Assembly: GCA_030848705.1 (NCBI GenBank)
Contig: CM061237.1
Coordinates: forward strand, 82,083,910 to 82,147,909
Direction of reading: 5' to 3'
DNA: 64,000 nucleotides
Source: Heracleum sosnowskyi
Lineage: Eukaryota > Streptophyta > Magnoliopsida > Apiales > Apiaceae
Part shown: positions 22,091 through 33,354 of the stretch, in pieces
Position numbering within the stretch: position 1 is the stretch's first letter
Layout of the letters: each line of letters begins with the position of its first letter
Translations under genes and position numbers: made by a program
The notes under the pieces: model-generated
Database searches by the model: none
What the model saw: only the letters and a program-made list of their open reading frames with translations
What the model was told of the DNA's origin: nothing

Positions 22091-23259
22091 ATATTTATAT
22101 ATAAGTAAAAATTAAATTAAATAATAATTTTATATAAAAAATAATAAAATTTATGAAAATGATTTATTTATAAATTTCTTGAAATCTGAATTGGGGTGAA
22201 GGATAATTTTTTCGTAAATAATGTATTTTTGATAATTTTAAATTAATGAACAAATTTTAAAAATAAAAAAATAAATTATGTTTAAGAAAAAACTTTATAA
22301 TATTAATTAAAAATTAAATTAAATAATTAATTACATAAAAACGTGGATTTATTTAATAATGTTATTCAACTAGGAATTTCATGATGATTTATTTAATAAT
22401 TTTAAAATAAACAAATAAAAAATAAATATTTCATAAATTAACATAATAATAATGTACTAGAAATATGTTGGCAGCGGGTCAATTATTGTCCAAACTGATG
22501 AGCGGCAAAAAGACCGCCTAAACAAAAAGTTATAACATTTCACTTATTTGTTCAATTATTGTCTCAATCTCCTCAAGCCATCCTCAAGCCATCGGTCGTG
22601 CAACTTCTCTCTCAAGCATTAGGGGGTTCAATTAGGGCTGAGCGATCTCAGCTGAGGGGGTTCAATTACAAGCTTAAAGATTGATTTATAAGACTATGGG
22701 TTCGCTCAAGAGTTCGAGGCCGAGGTTCAAGCTTTGGGTTCAATTGAAGGCTACTCAAATCTACAATTGGGGCTTTAAGGTATTATTCTCCTTCACTTAG
22801 ATTTGCAATTAGGGGTTCGTTTTTATTTTGCATCCACCAATTTCTGTTGTATTTGTATATCTATCTCTATGTCTCTCCTCTGTCTCCTCTTTTTATCTCC
22901 CCCTCTCTCTATCTCTCTTTATAGATCTGTTTGTTCTCTGTGTCTCGTTGATGTTTATGTGTTTGTTAAAATATATTTTGTATCTATATTTAATAAATAT
23001 GGATGGTTATATTTTGATGTAGTCACTAACCTCATATTACTGAGAGTATCTACATCTTATTGCTTAAATTTATAGCACTTAGAATTCATCTCATCTGCTA
23101 ATTTACTTTTTGTTAGCAGGTGTGTCTTTTGTTAGTGACTCTGATCGTCATATTTCAGAAATTAAAGCCATATTAAATTCCCAGGTCCTAGTTGTTTCTT
23201 ACTTTCTTCTAATGGTTATATTTATAGCCGTAAATTTAATTTACAAATGCAGATGTACA
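22091..23259. other. CACTA interior, left part, no coding gene seen
   Basis: Very AT-rich to about 22490. It then resembles a transcribed leader (22560-22800) followed by pyrimidine-rich DNA. The two overlapping plus-strand frames at 22803-23075 are Leu/Ser/Cys-rich products of a CT-rich stretch and I do not accept them as genes. Confidence 0.4.
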
Positions 23260-24712
23260 CGACTAAAATCAGGGCAGAACATGTCATCCCCTCTACAGCA
23301 GAACTTCATTGATTTTCCCAGCAGATGTACATCCCCTCTACATTTAAATATTCAAATGTAGTCCATGAAATTATTTGAAAATTAAAAGTATCTAATCTAT
23401 TCCTTGGCCTCCTGTTCTAAAGATATGTCCCCCGATTCTCAAGACTTAATTGACAGGTATCTAATCTATAACTTTAAACTGTTATATTTCATAAATTCTT
23501 AGTACGGTTCTGTAACCATGCATATGGTTTCGCTTGACTGCAGATTCTAAGATTTAGAAATTGTTGTAAGGTAAGCTGACAGTAATAATGTGAACTTAGT
23601 AGCTACATAACTTAAAAATAAGATACCTTAAATATTGTATAGTTCCAAAGTATTTGTACAAGTGTGTAGACATGTTTTCACTTCTCTCCAGCGACAATTA
23701 TTTAACGTTTTTTAATGCCTAGTTGATGTTATAATTAAACTAAACCATGTGCACATTTGTTTGTGTTACTGAAGAAAGTCCCTCTTAACTTTTTAACTAT
23801 ATCGCACACCAGAATTTTGCACATTTGACCTTTAAAATGTACAGACATATCTGAAAGTTGTATGTTACCTTATCCGAGCTTTTCTTCGAATATTAGGCAT
23901 ATACATGTCTCTGTTTACATTTCTTTAATTCGAGTCACCGGTTTCTCTTAAAGGCTCTGAATCTCTGTTTGATGATTTAATAAACACTTTGTTGATTTGA
24001 GGATTTTTATGGGCCAGATTGAAACAAAAATAATCCAAGTAAGTTGGGTTGTTCGTTAGAGTCCACAATTACCATTTTTACCTGTCGAGCAGAAGTAGCT
24101 TTTCTTGTTTGTACTTTCTTGCTCTATTTATCACCGAAATTAATTGGGTTTTTAATTACTTCAGCGTGAGATGTAGTGTAGTGTATGTTTTTGTCTTTGG
24201 TATACATTAGGCAATAATGAACATCTAATAGATCCAGCTTCCATCTTTATATTGTCATGCTAAGCTATGAAGATACAGTTATCTCATATCTAGGCCTTTA
24301 TTTTCAAGAGTTGTATGCTCTTATTTAGGTTCCTTCCAGACAGCTGGAAATGTTAATTTCCAGATTGCAGTGTAAATTAATCAGTAATTGTGAGTCTCAT
24401 TTATGTGGTAATTTCTCTGCAGGTTGCTGCTTCATGATCCCGATCAGCGTCTTCGAGCAAAAGGATCATCAGAGGTTGTATTTCGCATGTTCTGAAAATT
24501 TTACTACAATTAACATTGTTAATGTGGTTTCTTGATAATATATCTTGGTTTCTTGTTCTCCACTTTTAAATTACAAGACATATATCTCGAATTGTATTGC
24601 TAATAAAAAGCCTGTACTTTCTTTTAGGTAAAAGCACACCCTTTTTTAAAGGAATAAACTGGGAAAACCTTGCCTCGCAGAAGGGGATGACATGAAGCCC
24701 TGATTTTAGTCG
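23260..24712. repeat. Internal inverted repeat within CACTA
   Basis: The arms at 23260-23292 and 24682-24712 share CGACTAAAATCAGGGC and CATGTCATCCCCT in inverted orientation, separated by 2-4 bases in each arm. Related CATCCCCTCTACA words lie next to both arms. The 1.4 kb between them is AT-rich and shows no gene. It could be a second element nested in the CACTA or a fold-back structure. Confidence 0.65.
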
Positions 24713-25328
24713 AGTACCTCTGTTGTAGAGGGGATGCTGCTCAGGTAGTCCAAATTAGAAAGTCATGAAGTTAAAATTTATCATTGATTGAGAAATAATC
24801 TGTAATTGTTAATGTAACTACGAAAGCTGCAATAAAACAATTAGAGTAGATATGTGTTAACTGGATGCTATAAAGCTGCTTCTTCAATCTTGTTTCACCA
24901 GATCACCGTAAACTGAATATAAACTTTTGAAAGACGAAGATTTAAAGCAACCAGTAAAAATTAAAATTATCTTGTCTTTGTAAAAGAAGGGATATTGTAT
25001 TTAAAATATGGAGATATTTATATCCGTGTCTTACTGCCTTTGTACTTGATATAAATTGCAGACTTGTTTTTTTAAATGAGGCTAACTTCCAGAATTATTC
25101 ATAATTCTAGTGTTTAGGCAATATGGATTAATTTTGATTCATCATGTTCTGTTTATGGTAAAGTAGGGTTCCAATGTTATTTTTTCAAAAATGTTTTATG
25201 ACCTTGTATCTCAACTTGTTCTGTTTGAAATAGATGCACCATCATCAAGTTAGTGTGATCGTGTGCACATATTTACTTATTATTTTTGGTTTAGTTTTAT
25301 TTAATATCCTGTTCTGATTCATTCTAGA

Positions 25329-25897
25329 CAAAGGAGTTGATAAGTGAAATTGAATGATCTTTCAAGAGGCGGAGCTACCAATACGATAAGGGACCATCAT
25401 GCATTACCTGTAAGAGTAAGTCTTATTATACTTTCACATTCAACTACTCAATATATGTCCTAAGCAATCTCTAAATGGAGATTCGAAGTGAAGTTTCTCA
25501 TTTGAAAGCGCTGACTATACTTGTTTCACTTATGTCCAATATAATCTGATCACAACCCATAATAATATTTTGCCAAATTCGAATATTTGAGGCCAAAGTA
25601 ATCTTATGTTAAGATACTTAATTAAAAAGGTGGGAATGATTGAATTGCTTGTTTATGCATTAAAACATAGGGACTCTTTGGAAAAGATGTAAGTGTAGGA
25701 TTTATCTATTGATCCCATTCCGTGTTTACATGTAAGAATTTTCTCACAAGTGACACCAAAATCTGTAGATTTAGCAACTACAATCACGGTTGCAAGAAGA
25801 GAAATCTATGAGGATGGTGCTTGAGAGGGCGATGGGTCGAGCTTCCAGTACTTTATCACCTGGACATAGGCAAAGGAGTTGATAAGTGAAATTGAAT
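25329..25897 (+). repeat. 27-bp direct repeat within CACTA
   Basis: The same 27 bases, starting CAAAGGAGTTGATAAGTG, occur at 25329-25355 and 25871-25897. The second copy lies in the coding-like piece described next; the first follows an AG and diverges after GAAT. A partial exon duplication is likely. Confidence 0.7.
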
Positions 25898-25940
25898 CAC
25901 TAGAAGAAGATGACACCAGAAGATAAAGCTTACTCCAAGA
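25790..25940 (+). pseudogene. Possible captured host-gene fragment in CACTA
   Basis: The plus-strand frame from 25808 reads MRMVLERAMGRASSTLSPG, then a shifted frame reads AKELISEIESLEEDD. The acidic/Leu pattern resembles the N-terminal leucine-zipper part of plant MIP1/DUF547 proteins as I remember them. This was not searched, and the frame change shows it is not functional as read. Gene-fragment capture is well known for CACTA elements. Confidence 0.3.
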
Positions 25941-26149
25941 TATTCCAGCTAATGGATCAACAAGACCTATTTACATTCATTTTCTTATTCATTTTCTTCT
26001 TCTTTATTATTGATGTCTAAGAAGATGATGTGTATTCTTATTATTGATGTCTAAGAAGATGATGTGTATTTAGTTCTGTACTGAATTATAATGTTTTATT
26101 TTGGGGTTGATGAATGAAATGAAAAGACATGTTTCAAGTACTGTGTGGT

Positions 26150-26587
26150 ACTGAGAATTGCTTATCTATGTGCAATATATTTTTAATTTACCATTACAAA
26201 AGTGTTGCAGTAGCTATGATAAAGTGTTGCAAATATTGTTCAAAAAATGTTATAATAGTTTAATTTATTGTTGCCATTTGCTCAAAAAAAGTGTTGCTAA
26301 AGGGGTACACATGTGGGGGCCACTAATGGTGTGTCTTACATGTGGGGCCCAAAACAGTGGGGGCCCACATGTGGGGCCCACATTTTTTTGAACAAAGTCT
26401 AATCTACTGCAACATATTTTAACCTGTTGGCATAGGTAGAAAAGTGTTGGCGTTAACCCCTAAGGCAACGGGCAAAAAACTAACACTGAAAAAGTGTTGC
26501 CTTTGAGATTTTTGAGGCTATGCCAACGAATTTTGAACTTCCGGCAACGGTTTTCAAGGGTTGCAGAAGACCATTTATGGCGTAGTG
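26150..26587 (-). repeat. CACTA right subterminal and terminal repeats
   Basis: Many AAAGTGTTGC-type units (for example near 26200, 26220, 26290, 26440 and 26490) plus GGCAACGG units, ending in CATTTATGGCGTAGTG. A local GTGGGGGCC / TGTGGGGCCC repeat lies at 26310-26380. Confidence 0.82.
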
Positions 26588-27542
26588 CGTTTATCAGTTT
26601 ATGGAATGCAAATACAATTAGACACACGAGTTTTTCTCACAAAACAAATGTTTTATTTATTTTGCAAAGTGTTGCTACAACCTCAAGAAAATGTTGGTTT
26701 TCTTGAGCTTCGATTTATCGAGTGATTACCTAGAATGGATTGAGAGATAGTCTAAGTAAACTAATCATATCTCTATCATCACGGGTTTGTGAAGCTGTTG
26801 TCATTTTCATGTGGCAGATTCTTAAAAATTGTCTACCCGTGAGTCTTTCCTAAATTGCTATAAAAACAACTTATCAGTACTGGAAAAAGCAATATAGATA
26901 CATTCTATATTTGGCTAACACAATTCAGTAGATGTAGATTTGTCATACTCTTGAATTGGTGAGCTTTGTCATGTGATCTCTCAAGCTTCGGTCGTAGTGT
27001 TGCAGACCTGATGCAGTGTTGGGATACTGCAACACGCCTGTTTCTTGAACATCCAAACTGTCACATGTTTGACTGGGTAGATCCCCAATACAAAGTTTGT
27101 CCCTTCATGACAGTATCCTGATCGCTAAGCTTTCTGTCACAAGAATGCGCTTTTGGTGACAGTAAGAAATCCCCGCATAAGGTGCTGTCAGGATTTCCAA
27201 GCTTGCTGTCAGGCTAAGGTAAAGTTGTTGTCCGAGGGCTTCCGCCAATGTTGCTATTAGAGTGAATGTACTGTCGTGACTTGCAACATGCTGTCTTCTT
27301 GTAACCTTACTGTCAGTGCTATGACAGTAACATTTATTCTTGTTGTCCTTCTAGAGCACTTCTTGAGGCTTGAACAAATAAATGAACTTCTACCAAGATG
27401 TACTTAAACTCTTATTTAACAACAAACAAAATGGTTACAAGAACATACTCTGGCTGTGACAGTATGTTCATACTTAATAAAATTAAGCATTAAAAAGTAT
27501 CTAGTTAAGTTGTCTCATAGCTATCACCCATAAATCCTAACA
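26588..27542 (-). repeat. Copia F 3' LTR, right piece
   Basis: Starts with the CGT duplication copy and ends TAAATCCTAACA on the plus strand, i.e. TGTTAGGATTTATGG in element sense. Between about 27050 and 27460 it has about ten CTGTCA / TGACAG words on both strands, which recur in the F env-like ORF. Confidence 0.8.
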
Positions 27543-27557
27543 ATCTCCCCCAATTTG
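27543..27557 (-). other. Copia F polypurine tract
   Basis: Minus-strand AAATTGGGGGAGA run directly before the 3' LTR; E has an almost identical tract at 57627-57640. Confidence 0.85.
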
Positions 27558-27637
27558 TTTTTATGGACAATAACAACAAATTTACAATTAATACATGCTG
27601 GCAACTTAACTAAACAAGATCAGAATTGATAAAAAAT

Positions 27638-29660
27638 TTACTTAGCTTCAGATTTCCTTTTCTGTCTTGCTTCATCCTCTCTGTTGAGAGCTTCTGTCAG
27701 AATCTCCTTGAGTCCTTCCACCAATGCCTTCTCATCAGGAGAGATGACATCATCTTCTATCTCATCAATGTACTTACGGACTGCTTTGGAGAGACATACT
27801 TTAGCATCCTGGAGATCCATCCACAAGTCTTTACCAAATGCATAAGTTCTGAACTTCAGTATGCCTTCAACAAGTTTAAATCTTCTTCCAAGATATGCAT
27901 TCAGGGTTTTTCTCCTTGATTTATCCAGCTTTGAGTCTTCACCCTTTCTCCTTTGAAGAATTCCCTCAATCTCAAAAGAACACATCTGTTCTAATGGATG
28001 AATTGATCCAATTACCAAATAGAGTAGATCCTTCAATGCACTTGTTTTTAGCTTATGGAAACTTCCAACATGGATCTCTTCATTTATGAACTTGATCCTC
28101 AGGGGGTTTTCTAGCATACAAGGTTGGTAATTAGGTCCTTCACTCTCCACCCTGTTGGTTTCTTTGCACTTTTTCAAGAATGGAGCTTCCATATCTTCAG
28201 TGGCATTTCTTGATGCAGGATTTGAAGGTCCTTTTTGACCTGGTTGGGTTTGCACCTCTTCTTCAGGAATATCCTCTTCATAATCAGCTACCTCTTCATC
28301 AGAATACTACAAGAAGTGAGCAATGTCAGAACCATCATGATCTTCAAACATGCCAAACTTCTGATAGAATTCCATATCCCTTTCATCCTTGTACTTCAGA
28401 ACATGTTCCATGACCTTGTTGGGTACATTGTCATAGCTTTGGAGTAGCTCCACCATTCTGTCCAAGAAGAAGTAATCAATCCTTCTCCTGACCTTTTTTC
28501 TTACAATCACAGGGATGTCATTCATAGAAATTGACTCAATTTCCATGATGAAGTCTGTATCCACCTTTATTGACCTTGATGAATCCCACCAGAGAATGTA
28601 CATGCTTGCCTCCTAATTGGCATTTAACTCCACTTTAACACTTCTGATTTCTTTGGATTTTGCATGTTTTACTTCAAAAGAGTTTGGGTATTTGACTTGA
28701 AGAGGCTTCTTCAAATTCCTGCATAGCCTTGTAGCTTTCTGAATTCCTAAGTACTTGGTCTTTCCTTTCCTTTCTTTAGAAGTCTCCTTAGGTTCAGGTT
28801 CCTGTCTAGAAAACCAAGCCTTGGCTAAGGATTTTGTCCTTTTTGGTTTGATAGTAGGCTTGATTCCATCCTTGACAGCATCTTCTTCGACAGTGTCCTT
28901 CAAGATAGTATCTTCTTCCATGACAATGTCCTTCATGACAGCATCTTCCATGACAGTATCTTCTAAGACAGCTTCTTTCAGGACAGTGTCTTCTGTGACA
29001 GATTCTTTGGTGACAGTATCTTTTTCAGCATTTATACCGTCTATATCACATCTCAAGATATTTGCCTCCAAAGCTTCAATTACTTCAGACTCCTCTTCTT
29101 CTGTAACTCCAGCATCTTTCTTTTCTTGCACATGAGCTTCTTCTTTATTTTCCTCCTGGGATTTAGTTCCAACATTCCTAGAAGTACTTCCACTAGCATT
29201 TCCTGCTTCTTCAGTTCCTCCACTTCTATCCAACTCATCATTATCATCAAAAGGAACATCAAAAGAACAGTTTTATCCCTGATCAACTCTTTTGGAGTGT
29301 GCTTGGATGATCATCTTCTTCACTGTAGAGCTCAGTTCCTTGTCTCTTTTCACCAGCAAATCATAGATTGCATTGACAGCTAGAGCTCTTTCTTTGTTTA
29401 CTTTAGAGTTGAGAATCATGTGTAGCACCTTCAGTATTGACTTTGACTCCATTGTGGAAGTGCCTCCTAGACTCGTGTATGCACATCTCTTTTTGCCATC
29501 GCTTGTGGTGGATGAATAGTAGACACATAATGGATTGGTGTAGACTTCTGGAAGTTTCTCTGAGATTAAGTTCATCATTAGCAATTGCAGAATCTCATTG
29601 AAGGATGTATGGTTTGCCTTGATTTTGTTCTTCATCACAGTTAGCACCTTTGCTGGAAGG
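27638..29660 (-). pseudogene. Copia F env-like 3' ORF, C-terminal part with three in-frame stops
   Basis: One continuous reading frame of about 674 codons interrupted by stops at 29273-29275, 28613-28615 and 28307-28309. All open pieces are in the same frame, so only nonsense changes separate them. The product is hydrophilic, Glu/Lys-rich and probably coiled coil. A repeat block (28860-29030) encodes degenerate DTV-x-EDAV units and at DNA level is an array of TGACAG-type words. No enzyme motif, signal peptide or membrane segment is apparent, so env-like describes its position after pol, not a proven function. Copia B insertion truncates its N-terminus at 29660. Confidence 0.65.
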
Positions 29661-30620
29661 TGTAAAGCATAATGTAACATAAGATGTAAAAGAGATAACT
29701 GCAACTCAACAAAGGACAAGACAGACAATAGTATTAACAGAAGCATAGGAATCCAGAATCAAAGAAGAAAAGGTAAACTCAAAAAATCAAAATATGGTAT
29801 GTATTCTTGAAGTCCGTAAACAGGTCACGGAAAGAAGTTCATGAAAATGTTCAAGCCTCAGTGACATCAAAAGAATCAAGACTTTCAAGACGACAGAAGT
29901 ATGTGAATGATTTAGGGTTAGTACCACAGGATTCCAGTGATTTATTTGAAGCAACCAGAACGACAAAGGACTTATCAACAATATTGAATTGAAGACATAG
30001 AAGAATTGATCAAGTGCTATTCATTTGTGAACCAGACCAGTTGCACTAGTTGACGGCACTTGAAAAGATCAAGTTGTTTTATTGTCTCAGAAGAAATTGA
30101 TACGGTCTAAAACTGAAACACCCTGAAGCTCAGAACGTTTTCTAAAAGATCAAGGACTAGAAAAATAGTTCGATGGTTTTTTTTTTATAAAAACCATCGA
30201 ATGAGATCAAGGAAATGCATTATGAAAACCATAATAAAGTAATTGTCATTCGATAGTTTTGTAAGTAAAACTATCGAATGGAAAATACCTTTATTCAAAT
30301 TCGATGGTTTTCAAATGAAAAGAGCAGGTGAAAAGTGTTTGTTGTGAATGGTTGATGGAAATTGGACGACCAAGATTAATTATTTAATCTTGGTTCGATA
30401 GTTTTCAAACCAAAAGCCTACAATTAATACAGAGTGAAGATAGTGTCTTCTTAAGTTAAGGAAGAACACATAATTCATTACGAAGAGAGAGTTTGAGCCA
30501 GAGAGAATTTTCATAGAAATTAATAGTGCTCAGAATTTTATCACTGTATTGAATTTGTGTAACCTTGAACTCATTGAAGCTAATCTACGGATTAGAAATT
30601 GTAGCACCCCTCGAGGTTTA

Positions 30621-30630
30621 TATTTATAAA
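30621..30630 (+). promoter_or_regulatory. TATA-like element in copia B LTR
   Basis: TATTTATAAA followed by AAG, in the same context as in A (19634-19643). A start about 30 bp downstream would place the C-loop hairpin in the RNA leader. Confidence 0.5.
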
Positions 30631-30724
30631 AAGATATATTCCCCGACTCTTGGTTTGATTTGGTGTATTTGATTTCGTTATAGAACTGAATGATTAATCC
30701 GCGAACGAAATTGAATAATTTGTG

Positions 30725-30761
30725 AGTATCGTATTCAACCCCCCCCCCCTTCTACGATACT
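30725..30761 (+). other. C-tract-loop hairpin at the LTR end (copy in B)
   Basis: Arms AGTATCGTA (30725-30733) and TACGATACT (30753-30761) flank TTCAA, a C run, TTC. Confidence 0.75.
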
Positions 30762-30775
30762 TTGGACCTAACAAT

Positions 30776-30787
30776 TAGTATCAGAGC
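30776..30787 (+). other. Copia B primer-binding site, one mismatch
   Basis: TAGTATCAGAGC instead of TGGTATCAGAGC; a G-to-A change at the second base of the tRNA match. Confidence 0.85.
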
Positions 30788-30933
30788 TTCTTGATTGACG
30801 TACAAATCAGATCCGGTGAATGAGACCAAAATCAAACGTAGCTTGAAAATTCGAAGCAAATTTTTTAACTTTCAAAAATTTTCATTTAATTGGAATTTCT
30901 TGAATTTTAAACAATTTGAAATTTTCAGAAACC

Positions 30934-33337
30934 ATGAGTGCTCCAAAGACAACTGTTGGTATTAAAGTTCCCCCGTCTACTAGAGATGATTTCGGTTTGT
31001 GGAAGATGAAGATGGTGTTATTTATCAAGGCATCTAATCCGTTTTATATTGGCGTATTAGATAACGGACCGTTTGTACCAATGAAACCAGTTAGTGAATC
31101 TATAGCTCCTGATGGTACCAGGATTCCTCAAGGCACCCAACCTAAGGATATCACTGAATACACAGATTCTGACAAAGAACTGATTCGATTGGATACAAGT
31201 TTGATGTTGATATTGGAAGACTCCGCATACAAGGAAATGAGCTATCAGTTGATGAACTATACAAGCGGGAAACATATGTGGGATACCATTAATTTGATAA
31301 TGGAAGGAACTGAAGATGTTCAGGAAAACAGATTGGACATCCCGACTTCTCAGTACGAAGCTTTTAGGTCTCTTCCAGGAGAAATTATAACTCATGTCTT
31401 TGAGAAATATACTAAGCTTCTTAATGAATTGGCAATGAAAGGGAAGACCTATCCACTGAGAGAAACCAACAGGAAGTTCATGATGATGCTGCCCCATCAT
31501 GTAGAACACAAGTCATCATCCATAAGGGAAAGAATAGACTTCACAAAGATGTCACTGGAGATGATCTATGGCAAGCTGAAGACTTATGAGATGGAACAGG
31601 AACAGAGAGTGATAATCTACGGACCAGGGACAGTGGACAACAAGCAAAATGCACTTGTGAGATCTGCATCACTTGTAGTGGATGAACCAACAACTTCTGA
31701 TATTCAGGTTCAAACCCCTAGAGCTGGAAAGGAGGTGATTATAGAAGCTGAAATGGATTCTGTGAATCTGGGTGTTGATGAAAGTGATTACTACACCCTA
31801 GAAGAGCTTGAGCAAATGGAAGACAAAACCATGGCGTACTTAGCTGCAAAGTTTTGTCATATTCGTTTCAAGAGAAACCCTAAGTATAAGTTCAAGGGCT
31901 CAACCAACAGATTCCAGAAGAGTAAGTATTCACCAGGGACTGGTTTTAAGGGAGGCTACAAGACTGACATGATTGATAGAAGCAAATCAAGATGCTACAA
32001 CTACAATGAGTTAGGGCATTTCGCCACTGAATGCCGGAAGCCTCGTCAAGCAAAAGACAAGAAAGATGTCTATGAGAAGAAGGATTCTTATGATGAGTTG
32101 AAGAAGGAGAATGCCAAGCTGAAACAACAACTGGAGGCATTGTCTGGAAAGCAGAAAGGGAAAGCTTATATAGCAGAGGGAAAACACTGGGATGATACTG
32201 ATTCAGATGAAGATGAAGAGTATGTAAATGTTGCCCTAATGGATGACTCTTCAGAGGAATCACCACAATTATCTCAGGTACCTATCTTAACGCTTAACGA
32301 CAATTGACATGTCTAATTCTGAGTACAAGAAAACCGTGCAAGATTTTAGTGTAGAATTGTTTAATGTACACACAAGCATGCTAGCATCAGAAATGGAAAA
32401 TGCTAAACTAGTTCTTAAGATTAAAAATCTAGAATCTAAAAATGAAGAACTAGAGCTTGTAGCTGTCACAATAGAAGATCTTAAACAAAAGAATGTGTAC
32501 TTAGAAAACAAGGTCAAGTGTAATGATGAGATAGAGACTATCCTCAGGAAGCAGATTTCAGAGTTAGATCTGAAGCTGAATGCTTTTAAGAATTCCGCCC
32601 TGATTGCTAAGGAGATAATGGATACTCAGACCCAGGGAAACATGACTGCTATAGGACTTGACTATTTCATAAAGGCTGGGAAAAAGATTCTGGAATTTCC
32701 TGTGACATCCCCTGTTGGTGTAAGGAAGAATATTCCACACATTCTTAAGAATGTGGTCAATCCAGTCTTTGTCAGGCCCTACTCAGAACCTTTTCATGAG
32801 GATGACTTATATCTTAGACAAGAATTGTTTGAGGAGGATTTATTGAAGGAAAAAGAGGTGAAGACTAATTTGCCTAGGAATTCAGTAAAAACTGGAATAC
32901 CTAAAACTGAAGTAGGTGACTCAGTTAGTAAATCCAAAAAGAACAGGAATGGGAAGAAGAAGTTTGCTAATCAGGAAATGGTTCCATATTCTCCCATTGT
33001 ATCTAGGAATTTGTGCACTATTTGTAATTCTGCTGAACACATTACACATGCATGTAAAAAGGTTAAAGTAGAAACTGCTAATACTTCTGAAATGCATAAC
33101 ATGTCTGACATGCTTGATCTTCATGAACCCTGTGGAAAGAAAGAGTGTTTGCTATATAAGTACAACATCATGCATGCTTATTTTAAGTTGATGAATGATA
33201 ATAGCAAAAGCACTGTTAATGTTAAATCCACAGATACTATGAATATCAAACAGGGTAAGACTAAATTGAATGTTACTCCTGTTAAAGAATCTAAACCTTC
33301 AGGACCCAAACAATTTTGGGTACCAAAGTCCGCTTAA
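30934..33337 (+). pseudogene. Copia B gag, frameshifted near its middle
   Basis: ATG at 30934 (MSAPKTTVGIKVPP). It is homologous to A gag throughout. The first frame ends at 32307 because of about 7 extra bases near 32289 relative to A; the second runs 32309-33337 to GPKQFWVPKSA and TAA. The same insertion is in the downstream copy at about 58785, so it predates their duplication. The first zinc knuckle reads CYNYNELGHFATEC, where A has CYNC, so one zinc-binding Cys is lost. The second knuckle CTICNSAEHITHAC is kept. Confidence 0.88.
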
Positions 33338-33354
33338 TCAATCTGTGATTGCAG
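33320..33354 (+). other. Copia B gag/pol junction: 35-nt GT...AG segment
   Basis: Trp codon 33317-33319, GT at 33320, gag TAA at 33335-33337, pol-frame TGA at 33346-33348, AG at 33353-33354, Gly codon GGT at 33355. The gag frame closes before the pol frame opens, so a single frameshift or a single readthrough cannot join them; removing 35 nt does. Confidence 0.65.

Larger units (their letters stand above)
21935..26587. mobile_element. CACTA (En/Spm-type) DNA transposon, non-autonomous
   Basis: 4653 bp bounded by inverted ends CACTACGCCATAAATG and CATTTATGGCGTAGTG, with a 3-bp CGT duplication. Subterminal regions hold many AAGTGTTGC / GCAACACTT-like units on both strands, which in this superfamily bind transposase. 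No transposase ORF is visible; ORFs inside are short and of low complexity. The interior looks like spliced-gene DNA: pyrimidine-rich stretches, GT/AG-like junctions, and short coding-like pieces near 25800-25940. It would need a transposase from elsewhere. It sits inside the LTR of F. Confidence 0.92.
21836..29660 (-). mobile_element. Copia element F (Sirevirus-like), 3' part, split by CACTA and cut by B
   Basis: Minus strand. The right part is the end of an env-like ORF, then a polypurine tract, then the 3' LTR running leftward to 21836. The LTR holds the CACTA insertion. Copia B cut the env-like ORF at 29660. Pol, gag and the 5' LTR would lie beyond B and outside the window. Left of the LTR is D gag, so F inserted into D; the second target-duplication copy is not visible. 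Confidence 0.82.
29661..30773 (+). repeat. Copia B 5' LTR
   Basis: 1113 bp from TGTAAAGCAT to GGACCTAACA. Between 30170 and 30420 it has inverted pairs of the family motif (TTCGATGGTTTT / AAAACCATCGAA and TTCGATAGTTTT / AAAACTATCGAA). Confidence 0.93.

Noticed and set aside
22803..23075. Two overlapping plus-strand frames in the CACTA interior
   Set aside because: Products of a CT-rich stretch, Leu/Ser/Cys-rich, no transposase feature.
24350..24535. 61-codon frame in the CACTA interior as a host exon
   Set aside because: No recognisable domain and no support from flanking exon-like sequence.
28755..29135. 126-codon Ser/Thr-rich plus-strand frame
   Set aside because: Antisense shadow of the F env-like repeat block.
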